A stretch of DNA of 64,000 bases, taken from Rallus limicola. Taxonomy: Eukaryota; Chordata; Aves; Gruiformes; Rallidae. Within the stretch, counting starts at the first letter, position 1, and the number at the start of each line of letters is the position of its first letter. Below are positions 10,832-21,330 of this stretch, piece after piece. The position numbers were made by a program, and so were the translations under genes. Location of the stretch: NCBI GenBank assembly GCA_022605955.1, contig JAKCOZ010000082.1:895501-959500 (forward strand), given 5' to 3'. The notes under the pieces were generated by a model. The model made no database searches. It saw nothing but the letters and a program-made list of their open reading frames with translations, and had not been told where the DNA came from.

Positions 10832-12220
10832 TCAGATCCCAGGTTGGGGGCCTGGAGGGAAAGAGCCAGGAGATACGTTCCCAGTGTGGGGATGAGGGGA
10901 CAGAGGGGATTGAGGGGCATGAGGGAAGGAGGGGATTAGGATGGTGGAACAGGACAGTGGGGAGAGCAGGGCACATGGTGGGACACCCCTCACATGTGCC
11001 ACGCGCCTTACCCATCGGCCTGGTGCCGAAGAGGCAGCGGATGCTGAGGCAGATGCTGAGCAGCAGCAGCAGCCTGACCACGGTCAGGATCAAGACAAAG
11101 GGGCTGATCACGCAGCTGTCTGGGGGAGAGGGGCCGGTCCGTCCCAATGTACCCCCACAAATGTTTGGGCCAGAGTGTCACCTCTGCCTCCATTTCCCAC
11201 GGATGACCCAGCTGGGGGATGCTCCCTGTACTCACCCACATCCCTGAACAGCTCCAGGCTCCTGCGGATGGGGGACCCCGAGGCGTTGAATCGCACTTCA
11301 CAGAGCACCCCGGATCCCCCGGCCATGCCCAGGGGGCTGATGAGCAGCCTCATGTCGTTCCCCAGCCCCAGCACCTTCCCGGGCCCCCCCGGCCGGGAGA
11401 CGAGGACGGGGCCAGTGGTGTTACCCACGGCACAGACCGGGCCGGGGGGGTCCTGGGGAGCCCCATGGGGCGCCAGCACCATCACCCTGCTCCCAGCGCT
11501 CCAGCTGTCTGCAGCAAGGAGAGGGGCTGTGGGGGGGCTGAGAGAGGCACAGAGCAGGGAGGGAGGGGAGGGAGGGCAGGGGGACATGGGGAAATGGGGA
11601 CAGGGCAGGTGGAAAGGGGGATGGAGGATGCTGAAGGAGGACAGGGGATGAGGGAGGCAGCAGGATATGGGGGATAGGAGTGGTACATGGGGGTCCCACT
11701 CCCTGGCCATGTCACCATCCTACCTCCCACCACCAGCGTGGTGCTGCTGATGAAATCCAGGTTCCACACACTGTAATACGCACACAGGTAGATGCCGGTG
11801 TCCTTGGCTTGGGCGTGGGTGATGCTCAGGGTGACTCTGGGCTTCTTGAACTGGCAGGAGAATCTCCCTTTTCTCTCTGTCCCACAATCCAGGACCAGTT
11901 TGGGCTCCTTCCCGTCAACACGCCAGTACCAGGACACTTTGCTTTTAGTCTCCATGTCCTCGCTGGCCTCACAGTCGATGTTCACCTGCTCCCCGGGCTG
12001 CACAACCAGGACGGGCTGGGGCTGGTGCACCCTCAGCAGCGCTGCCGGAGCTGCAGGAACAAGTGTGGGCTCTGTTCCCCCTCCAGGCTCACCCCTAGCC
12101 CATCCATCCCTCCCTGCTGCCCCCAGAAAAAGCCCAGAGCCTCCCCAAAATGCAGCCTGGCTACCCACCCAGGCAGAGCCACAGCAGCCCCGTGGGGGCC
12201 AGCGAGTCCCTGGCTGCCAT
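10832..12220 (-). CDS. Minus-strand VJ–C receptor with TM arginine and no ITIM, unit 3 (activating form)
   Basis: Exons on the minus strand: 12169–12220, 11724–12050, 11236–11508, 11012–11119 and 10832–10851. They join in frame to 259 residues. Leader, V and C domains match the unit 2 gene closely (J-like LDFISSTTLVV). The transmembrane exon is different: a Cys (DSC) is followed by FVLILTVVRLLLLLSICLSI, with an Arg (codon 11073–11075) inside the membrane. The tail stops after PMGPQPGI because about 240 bp carrying the ITIM exon are gone. A basic residue in the membrane plus a short tail is the hallmark of receptors that use ITAM adaptors such as FcR-gamma or DAP12. That partner is inferred, not seen. 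Confidence 0.85.
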
Positions 12221-12986
12221 CAGGGCCGGGGCTGTGTGGGGGAGTCTTCCTCTGCCCTGGGTCAGCTGCAGCCGCCCCCCAGCACCCCTATGACACCCTT
12301 CAAAGGGACTCAAACCTGCAAAGCCCTTCCCAGCCCCCAGCCCTGCTGCTGCCTTTCCTGCTGCGGTTGGGCAGAGCGAGGCCTCGGCCAACCCAGCCAC
12401 CCAAAACCCTCCCCGAGCCCCATTGCGGGCGGTGGGGGAAGGGGGTCGGTGTCAATACCCACGGCAGAAGCGACACAGCCCAGCAGCCAGGCTGACCGCA
12501 GCCACCTGCGGCTCCAGCAAAGCCTCCGGCTGCTGCAGAAAGGCGCAAGGTCTGTACCAGGGACCCCTGAGAGAGACGTGCTGCGCTCGGCCGCCCACGC
12601 CGCGCTCCGGGGGCCGTTTCCAGGGGCTGCCAGGCAGAAGCCTGGGTAAATCTGGCCCCAGCACCCCCAGCGAGCCACGGCTGTGCCTTGGGGAGCAGAA
12701 GAACGCAGAGGAGCTGCTGGGAGAGACGGGCAGGGGGCTGGTCCCTGGCACCCTCCACTGCCCCTCCCGGCATCACCCCGTGCTGGACCCAGCCCAGAAG
12801 GGTCCCGTCGCTGGGGGACGGCTGGCCAAACTGCCGCTTCCACCCCATCTCTCTCCCCCCCCAGGCCTGGGAGGCCCCATGGCCAGAGGACGGGATGACC
12901 CATGGGGCTGGTGCGTCAGAGTCGCCCCAGCTCCCCCCAGCCTGGCCAGGAAAGAAGATCTCCCCAGCAGAGGGGTTGTGTCCAGC
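12221..12986. promoter_or_regulatory. Divergent intergenic region, unit 3 (putative bidirectional promoter)
   Basis: 766 bp between the start codons. It has the same conserved core, with TTTCCT at 12354–12359 and TGCGGT at 12362–12367. Confidence 0.5.
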
Positions 12987-14291
12987 ATGTCCTACGGGCT
13001 CCTGGGGACCCTCCTGCTCCTGCTGCCAGGTACGTGCCTGCTCCAAAAACACCCCAACCCGCTGGCATGTGCTCACTGGGGGAGTTGGGGGGGAGTGTGT
13101 GTCCTAAAATACTGTAGTGGGATCTGTTGGAAAGCCTGAATTGCAGAAACCCCAACTCAGAGCTGCTCCCCCCCATGCAGGAGGGGTCTTAGCACAGGTG
13201 AGACGGGTCCAGCAAAGCCCAGGGCAGCTCTGGGTGCTCCCCGGACACACGGCGAAGTTCAACTGTCACATCTCAGAGTACAGATCCTACGTAGATTGGT
13301 ACAAGGAGAAGGAGGATGGAAACTTGGTTTGGATTTACCGGAGTGCACATTACTCTTCTGCAAGTGGAAAATACTCGGGGAGGAACAATACAGGAAAGAA
13401 TTTTTTCCTCGCCATCAGCCCTGCACAGAGGGAGGACTCTGGGGTTTATTACTGCAGCTACTTCAACATGCCCCTTGAGTTTGGGAGTGGGACCAGGCTG
13501 GTTGTGAGCAGTGAGTGTCACACGACAGCTGGGGACATCCCTGCGGAGGTTTGTACCCCCCCACACACCCCGTTTCCCTTTTCAGATGCCACTGAGCCCC
13601 AGCTCTCCATCCTGGTGCCCTTTGGCACAGAGGAGCCTGGGCAGCCCCCAGCCACCTTCCCCCTGCTCTGCCACCTCCACGACATCCCTGAGGGCTGGGA
13701 CACCGTGCGCTGGCAGCCCAGCGGGGAGGTGACGCCCGTGATGGCGGCGGCCGTGGATGAGCAGGGTGTCCTCAGCGCATGGAGCATCACCTGGGTGTCG
13801 GCCGAGCGCTGGGACGGGGCTGTGACGTGCATGGCCGAGAACAGGGGCAAGAACAGGACCATCAACACCACCATCACCATAGAACGTTTGGAGGGTAATT
13901 AGTCCTGTCTCCCCCAGCCCCAAATTCCCCCACACCAACAGGCTTTAAACCTGCGCGTCCCCCTTGCTGGGCCCTGACCCCCATCTGGGGGATGCTCGGC
14001 TCTCCAGAGGCACCAAGCCCAACCCTGCCCCTCTATTCCCTCTCCTTTCCCAGCACACACAGGTTCCTGCCCTTCCTGGCCGCTGCCACTCTCCCTGTCC
14101 TGTGTCTGCCTCCTTCTCCTGCTCCAGCTGATCATCCTGCTCTACAGACGGAATCTGGCCAGAGGTGACCCCCCCGGCACCCCCCTCACAGCCCCTTCGC
14201 CCTGACTCTCTCCTCACACCCTGCAGCCACCCACACGCCCACCCGTGAGACCCACTCGGGGGGTGAAACCGCTTCCTCCACCCCAGCCTGA
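12987..14291 (+). CDS. Plus-strand TCR-like VJ–C1 receptor, unit 3
   Basis: Exons 12987–13029, 13181–13510, 13586–13894, 14054–14164 and 14227–14291 give 285 residues with exon lengths identical to the other plus-strand copies. The V domain is almost the same as in unit 2, with a CDR3-like change from FNTPLEF to FNMPLEF. The C domain is canonical C1, with NRT and NTT glycosylation sequons, a Cys before the uncharged transmembrane helix, and a Tyr-free tail. It is divergent to the activating-type minus-strand gene, so the same plus chain type faces both signalling types. Confidence 0.85.
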
Positions 14292-14429
14292 AATAAATTC
14301 ATTTATTTCCAGTGACGTGACGCTGCTCGGGTGAGAAACAAACAACTGGGATTGAGTTCATTATTGAGTTAATTGAGGGCGTCGGGGGGGGGAAGCAACC
14401 CTGTGAAGCTGGAAAAGTATTGAGGGGAC

Positions 14430-14950
14430 AGAGTGAAAGCCCTCTGCATCCCCAGCTCCCACCTGCAGCATCCCCAACGCGCTGGCGGCTGCTCGGGGAG
14501 ACCAAAAGTCGGGGCTGAATCTGATCCAGGTGCCGGCTCACACTCGGCTCCGGCTGCCGGCAGCTCCCAGGCGCTGGGTGTCCCCCCAACACCCTCTTCG
14601 GCACAGCACTGCATGTCCCCCGGGCCAGTCCCAGCCCTCCCCGTGGCAGGAGCAGCTCAGGAGCAGCCCGGCCCCTTCCCAAGCCCTCGGCGTCGGGCGC
14701 AGCGCTGGCTTCGCCACCACATCTCCCCCGTGGCCAGGCCGAGGGGCCGAGCTGTGCACAGCCAGCGCCCGCCAAGCTCCTGGCTGTGGTTTACCAGCAA
14801 TGAGCGCCCCAGCGCCGGAAAGAATGCAAAAGCCCCGGGGAGCTGCCAAGGGCTCGCAGCGAGGGGGGACGGGACGAGCCAGCGCCGCGACACCGCCGCC
14901 TCGTGCCGCCAGCGCACGGCCCCGCAGCCGCCCCCTCAGATTTGGGGGTG
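14430..14950. repeat. Conserved spacer block, copy 3 of 3
   Basis: Near-identical to 3105–3630 and 9325–9860. No gene is seen in it. Confidence 0.7.
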
Positions 14951-15164
14951 ACCGAGCGGCTGCGGGGGTCCCTGGCCCCCAGCCAGGGCCAGCCCCCCAA
15001 GCGTCCCCTGGGCTGGCTCTCAGCTCCGCAGGGTGCTTTGTCCGTGTCAGTCGCAGCCCCGGGCTGGGATTCCTGACGTGTGGGGGGAACAAACCTTCCC
15101 CTGCTCCTGGGGGGCTCCAGCTGTGGGCTGGGGCTGGGCAGCCCAGCTGGGATGTGTGGGGCTG

Positions 15165-15530
15165 GGGTGGGGAAAGGCTGGAGGTGGCCAAGGGCCAAGC
15201 ATGGGGCTGGGGATGTGAACTGGGGGCCTGGGGATGAGTTTGGACCTGAGGCTGGGGCCTGATGATGGTCTTAGGCCTGAGGATGGGGCCTTGGGGTGTA
15301 AGTATGGGCCTGGGGATCGAGCTGGGGACTTGGGGTGTAAGGATGGGCCTGGGAATGGGGCTGGCCCTTCCAATGGGCCTGGGCCTGAGGATGGGACCTG
15401 GGGGCCTGAGGATGGGCCTGAGGATGATGCTTGGGAGCCTGAAGAATGGGCCTGGGCCTCAGGCCTGAGGATGGGCCTGAGCCTGGCAATAGAGCTGCAG
15501 CCTGGGATGGGCTGGGGATGCCGCAGCACA
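15165..15530. repeat. GGGCCTGAGGATG-type minisatellite, unit 3 spacer
   Basis: Same tandem motif and position as at 4700–5060 and 10075–10450. Confidence 0.75.
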
Positions 15531-15890
15531 GGGCTCGAGCTGGGGAGGGGGCTGCCTGCTGCCTGACCCCTTTCCTTCCCATCCCTCTCAAACCAGAAGG
15601 TGCTACAGATGCTGTGGAAGCCAGGCATGGAGGGGGACCCTCACTGCACCCAAAAATCTCTTCCGACACAGAGGGAGGGTGCGGGGTCTGCAGTCCTGCC
15701 CTGGGGACACACCGGACACACGAGGCCATGGAGGCTGGACGCTGCCGAAGCCCAAAGCTCTTTATTTCACCCTGCTCAGCACAGCGGGGGCAGCCCCCCA
15801 GCACCCCAGGGGTCTCAAGGAGATGCTGGGGGGTGCGGGCAGGCAGGGACGAGCTCTGAACTTGGGGGTGTCACCGTGTCCAGCTGTGGG

Positions 15891-17555
15891 TCACGGCCGG
15901 GGCCTCGTTGGGGCAGTGAAGATCAGCTGGGCGTAGTTCAGCTCTCCCTACGGGGCACGATGCCATCAGAGCCCCCGCACCCCAATTTCCCCTCTGGCAG
16001 CAGCAGCGGGGCTGTGACCATCCCCTGCTGCCTGCGGTCCCCGAGCAGGGACACGCTGCCTCCAGCCAGCCCAGCCCGGGAACACCGGGGCTGCCCAGCC
16101 TCACCTCAGCCTTCCGTGACGCGGGGGGCTCCGTGGTCGCGGGTTGGGGGCCTGGGGGGGACACAGCTGGGAGACATGTCCCCAGAGTGGGGATGGAGGG
16201 AACAGAGGGGATGGAGGGGGATGGGGAAGAAGGGGATTGGGATGAAGGGGGATCGGCAGTGAAGGGGACACAGCGAGAGTAACAGGACCGTGGGGAGAGC
16301 AGGGCACATGGTGGGACACCCCCCACACGTGCCACGCTCCTTACCCATTGGCCTGGTGCGGAGGAGGCAGCGGATGCTGAGGCAGATGCTGAGCAGCAGC
16401 AGCACCCCGGCCCCAGCCAGGACAGAGATGAGGGGGGTGATCATGGAGCAGCCTGGGGAAGAGGGGCTGGATCGTCCTAATGTGCCCCAACAAACATTAG
16501 GGGCAGACAGTCCCCTCTGCCTCCATTTCCCACGGGTGACCCAGCTGGGGGATGCTCCCTGTACTCACCCACATCCCTGAACAGCTCCAGGCTCCTGCGG
16601 ATGGGGGACCCCGAGGCGTTGAATTGCACTTCACAGAGCACCCCGGATCCCCCGGCCCTGCCCAGGGGGCTGATGAGCAGCCTCGTGTCGTTCCCCAGCC
16701 CCAGCACCTTCCCGGGCCCCCCCGGCCGCGAGACGAGGACGGGGCCGTTGACGTTACCCACGGCACAGACCGGGCCAGGGGGGCCCTGGGGAGCCCCATG
16801 GGGCACCAGCACCATCACCCTGCTCCCAGCGCTCCAGCTGTCTGCAGCAAGGAGAGGGGCTGTGGGGGTTTGAGGGGGGCACAGAGCAGGGAGGGAGGGG
16901 AGGGAGGGCAGGGGGACATGGGGAAAGGGGGACAGGGCAGGTGGAGAGGGGGATGGAGGATGCTGAAGGAGGACAGGGGATGAGGGTGCCAGCAGGAGAT
17001 GGGGGACATGAACCGGACATGTGGGTCCCACTCCCTGGCCATGTCGCCATCCTACCTCCCACCACCAGCGTGGTGCCACTGCCAAAATCCAGGTGCCTCA
17101 CACTGTAATACGCACAGAGGTAGATGCCAGTGTCCTTGGCTTGGGCCTCGGTGATGCTCAGGGTGACTCTGGGCTTCTTGAACTGGCAGGAGATTCTCCC
17201 ATTTGTCTCTGTCCCACAATCCAGGACCAGTTTGGGCTCCTTCCCTCCAACACGCCAGTACCAGAACACTTTGCTTTTAGTCTCCATGTCCTCGCTGGCC
17301 TCGCAGTCGATGTTCACCTGCTCCCCGGGCTGCACAACCAGGACGGGCTGGGGCTGGTGCAGCCTCAGCAGCGCTGCCGGGGCTGTGGGAACAAGAGTGG
17401 GCTCAGTTCCCCCTCCAGGCTCAACCCCCAGCCCTGCCATCCCGCTCCGCTCCCCCCCAGCAAAAGCCCAGATCTCTCCCAAAAACACAGCCTGGCTACC
17501 CACCCAGGCAGAGCCACAGCAGCCCCGTGGGGGCAAGCAAGTCCCTGGCTGCCAT
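15891..17555 (-). CDS. Minus-strand VJ–C receptor with ITIM, unit 4 (inhibitory form)
   Basis: Exons on the minus strand: 17504–17555, 17056–17382, 16569–16841, 16345–16452, 16105–16151 and 15891–15947. They join in frame to 287 residues. The V domain ends LCAYYSVRHLDFGSGTTLVV, the only minus-strand copy here with an intact FGxG J motif. The C domain is the short form without the core Trp. The membrane exon reads GCSMITPLISVLAGAGVLLLL, uncharged and with the membrane-proximal Cys. The tail ends GELNYAQLIFTAPTRPRP, with ITIM LNYAQL at 15924–15941. Compared with unit 2 the transmembrane exon is two codons longer. It is head-to-head with the plus-strand gene at 18319. Function is inferred as inhibitory. 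Confidence 0.87.
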
Positions 17556-18318
17556 CGGGGCCGGGGATGTGTGGAGGAGTCTTCCTTCACCCTGGGGCAG
17601 CTGCAGCCGCCCCCCAGCAGCCCACGAGGCCCTTCAAAGGACTCAAACCTGCAAAGCCCTTCCCAGCCCCCAGCCCTGCTGCTGCCTTTCCTGCTGCGGT
17701 TGGGCAGAGCGAGGCCTCGGCCAACCCAGCCACCCAAAACCCTCCCCGAGCCCCATTGCGGGCGGTGGGGGAAGGGGGTCGGTGTCAATACCCACGGCAG
17801 AAGCGACACAGCCCAGCAGCCAGGCTGACCGCAGCCACCTGCGGCTCCAGCAAAGCCTCCGGCTGCTGCAGAAAGGCGCAAGGTCTGTACCAGGGACCCC
17901 TGAGAGAGACGTGCTGCGCTCGGCCGCCCACGCCGCGCTCCGGGGGCCGTTTCCAGGGGCTGCCAGGCAGGAGCCTGGGCAAATCCAGCCCCAGCACCCC
18001 CAGCGAGCCACGGCTGTGCCTTGGGGAGCAGAAGAACACAGAGGAGCTGCTGGGAGAGACGGGCAGGGGGCTGGTCCCTGGCACCCTCCACTGCCCCTCC
18101 CGGCATCACCCCGTGCTGGACCCAGCCCAGAAGGGTCCCGTCGCTGGGGGACGGCTGGCCAAACCGCCGCTTCCACCCCATCTCTGTCCCTCCCAGGCCT
18201 GGGAGGCCCCATGGCCAGAGGACGGGATGACCCGTGGGGCTGGTGCCTCAGAGCCCCCCCAGCTCTCCCCAGCCTGGCCAGGAAAGAAGATCTCCCCAGC
18301 AGAGGGGTTGTGTCCAGC
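17556..18318. promoter_or_regulatory. Divergent intergenic region, unit 4 (putative bidirectional promoter)
   Basis: 763 bp between the start codons, with the conserved core and TTTCCT (17687–17692) next to TGCGGT (17695–17700). Confidence 0.5.
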
Positions 18319-19623
18319 ATGTCCTATGGGCTCCTGGGGACCCTCCTGCTCCTGCTGCCAGGTACGTGCCTGCTCCAGAAACACCCCAACCTGCTGGTAT
18401 GTGCTCACTAGAGGGGTTGGGGGAGGTCTGTGTGTCCTAAAATACTGTAATGGGATCTGTTGGAAAGCCTGAATTGCAGAAACCCCAACTCAGAGCTGCT
18501 CCCCCTGTGCAGGAGGGGTCTGGGCACAGGCAGGACGGGTCCAGCAAAGCCCGGGGCAGCTCTGGGTGCTCCCTGGACACATGGCGAAGATGAGTTGTCA
18601 AACCTGGGAGCACAGAACCTACATAGACTGGTACAAGGAGAAGCCAGACGGCAGCTTGAACTGGATATACTGGAGCACGAATTCCTCTTACCCAGATGGA
18701 AGATACTCTGGGGGGAAGAAATCAGACCAGACATTTATCCTCACCATCAGCCCTGCACAGAGGGAGGACTCTGGGGTTTATTACTGCAGTTCCTCCGGAA
18801 TCTCCCCCGTATTTGGGAGTGGGACCAGGCTGGTTGTGAGCAGTGAGTGTCACACAACAGCTGGGGACATCCCTGGGGAGGTTTGTGCCCCCCCACACAC
18901 CCCCTTTCCCTTTTCAGATGCCACTGAGCCCCAGCTCTCCATCCTGGTGCCCGTCGGCACAGAGGAGCCTGGGCAGCCCCCAGCCACCTTCCCCCTGCTC
19001 TGCCACCTCCACGACATCCCTGAGGGCTGGGACACCGTGCGCTGGCAGCCCGGCGGGGAGGTGACGCCCGTGATGGCGGCGGCCGTGGATGAGCAGGGTG
19101 TCCTCAGTGCATGGAGCATCACCTGGGTGTCGGCCGAGCACTGGGATGGGGCTGCGACGTGCATAGCTGAGAACAGGGGCAAGAACAGGAGCATCAACAC
19201 CACCATCACCATAGAACGTTTGGAGGGTAATTAGTCCTGTCTCCCCCAGCCCCAAATTCCCCCACACCAACAGGCTTTAAACCTGCGCGTCCCCCTTGCT
19301 GGGCTCTGACCCCCATCTGGGGGATGCTTGGCTCTCCAGAGGCACCAAGCCCAACCCTGCCCCTCTATTCCCTCTCCTTTCCAAGCACACACAGGTTCCT
19401 GCCCTTCCTGGTTGCTGCTGCTGTCCCTGTCCTGCGTCTGCCTCCTTCTCCTGCTCCAGCTGATCATCCTGCTCTACAGATGGCATCTGGCCAGATGTGA
19501 CCCCCCCAGCACCCCCCTCACAGCCCCTTCGCCCTGACTCTCTCCTCACACCCTGCAGCCACCCACACGCCCACCCGTGAGACCCACTCGGGGGGTGAAA
19601 CCGCTTCCTCCACCCCAGCCTGA
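18319..19623 (+). CDS. Plus-strand TCR-like VJ–C1 receptor, unit 4
   Basis: Exons 18319–18361, 18513–18842, 18918–19226, 19386–19496 and 19559–19623 give 285 residues. The V domain belongs to the unit 1 class (KMSCQTWEHRTYIDWYKEK; CSSSGISPVFGSGTRLVV). The C1 domain, membrane-proximal Cys and Tyr-free tail are conserved. Two splice sites differ from the other copies: the acceptor before the transmembrane exon is CCAAG instead of CCCAG, and the donor after it is AGAT|GTGACC instead of AGAG|GTGACC. If the donor fails, the protein reads into the intron and ends a few residues later in TAPSP. This is the last unit; the array ends near 19680. Confidence 0.82.
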
Positions 19624-19679
19624 AATAAATTCATTTATTTCCAGTGACGTGACGCTGCTCGGGTGAGAACCCAACACCT

Positions 19680-20117
19680 GGGATTGTAAAATTTTTCTCA
19701 AAAAATAAAATGTCCTCCACGTTTCTCTGGGTGGGGTATGTGTGAAAAAAAACACTTCAAGGCGAGTAAATACACTTTTCCGGTGTGAGGGGAGGTGTGT
19801 GGTGGTGCAAGCAGTGCTGCAGCCCATCTCACATCTACTGCATCCCCTAAGTGCTCGGAGCACCCAAAAGTTGAAGGTAAATCTCATCCAGGTGCTGGCT
19901 TGTGCCTGTCCCTCCTTCATCTCTCTCTTAGCTGTCCCAGTCCCCAAAGGTTTTTTGGGTTTTGTGCCAGTGCTGCTCTTCCTGGTGTTGTGTGTCTCCT
20001 CTCCGTGCTGATACACTGCTGCTGCAGCACGCACAGTTATGTCATTCTACGTTGTTTTCCCCCGTTGCTGGTAAAGACACAGTCTCTAGGGCGTTATGGT
20101 TTGCTGTTGCTATTTAT
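19680..20117. other. Right boundary of the receptor array
   Basis: Similarity to the other units stops at about 19685. A diverged relic of the conserved spacer block can be followed at about 19796–19900. No gene is seen. Confidence 0.5.
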
Positions 20118-20500
20118 AAATATAGAATCAGAGAAGCATCTAGGTCAGAAAAGAGCTTTGAGATCAAGTCCAAGCCCTCCATCACTGTAACCTCTCCCAC
20201 AACATCTCCCAAACCGCCGTGTCTACCTGTTTTTCAGACAGCCCCAGCGACAGCGATTCTACCCACCTCCCTTGGGAAGCCTGTTCCATCGCTTCACCAC
20301 TCTTTTGGTGAAGGAATTTTTCCTAACATCCAGTCTGAACATCCCCTGGAGCAACTGGAACCTGTTCTGTCTTGCCCTGTCAGTAGTTATTAGGAAGAAG
20401 CAGCCAACAGCCGCCTCACTACATCCTCCTTTCAGGGAGCTGCAGAGAGCCATAAGGTCTCCGCTCAGCCTCCTCTTCTCCATCCTGTCCCTTTATGTCT
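20118..20500 (-). mobile_element. CR1 LINE fragment
   Basis: Reverse-oriented 3' part of a CR1 retrotransposon, starting with an ATAGAATCA-like end and carrying the CR1 3' region typical of bird genomes. Confidence 0.75.
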
Positions 20501-20849
20501 CTGCTCACCAATCCTTGTGCCATATTTTATATATCCCCTTGCTATCCCTTTCTTCCCCTCATGTTTTGACACTGGGCACTGGTAGATGCTCAAAGTAACT
20601 TTAGGGCAGTGTAAGGATCGTTCCCTGGCAAAGGAAAGCCCTGAGCCCCAGGGTCAGTGGGGCTGCTTGTAGGTGCCATGGGGCGGTTTCAGGCCATGTA
20701 TGTCTTTTGGTGCTGGCTGCTCTGGTTTGGGAGCTATTGCTGGGCGTTTAGCATGGTTGGACACTGGGAGAGCCGAGAACTAACACAAGGCACTGTTAGG
20801 ACCCTTCCCCGGGCTAAGAACGACCCGAGCCCTGGGGGTAACGGGCTGG

Positions 20850-21330
20850 ACGGGGAGGGCTCAGTCCAGGCCCGCCCCTCAGCCCGGCTCCGCTCTACGG
20901 CCCCCCCCACCTCCGCCCAGCCCCGAGGCGGTAAGCAGGGTGCTTGCGCGGCCCGGGGCGGTGCTGAGGCGCATGCGCTGTGGTGCATAAGGGCGCCGCC
21001 GCTTCAAGGGATTGGTCTCGGTGCGGCTGGCAGTGCTTCGGGGCAGAACGGGAGCGGCTGTTGCTTCCCAACCGGGGATGGGATGGGCCAGGGCCAGGGG
21101 CAGGGGCAGGGGCAGGGGCAGGGGCAGGGTAGGGTGGGTGCAGCATCTCCAGGAGCGACGCGACAGAGGCGGCGGCTCGGCCGCACTTTGCCCTCACTAA
21201 ACATGGCTGCCGCGCTTTGCTTTCAGAAAAAGGAGGCTATTGCGCCGGTCCTTGAGCAGGCGCGGCAAGGCGCTTGCTTGCGTCATCGCCCTGCGCCGGC
21301 CGCGGCACTAGCGGCGGCAGCGGAGGGGGT
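20850..21330 (+). promoter_or_regulatory. ADAR: ADAR CpG-island promoter and putative constitutive first exon (1B-like)
   Basis: CpG-dense segment with a donor GGGG|GTAAGG at 21328/21329. ACATGGCTGCC around 21203 fits both a strong start context and a YY1 site, which often marks start sites of housekeeping promoters. From ATG 21203 the frame stays open for 42 codons to the donor and is in phase with exon 2. Human ADAR has its constitutive exon 1B upstream of the inducible exon 1A, and the order here agrees. No transcript evidence is available to me. Confidence 0.5.
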
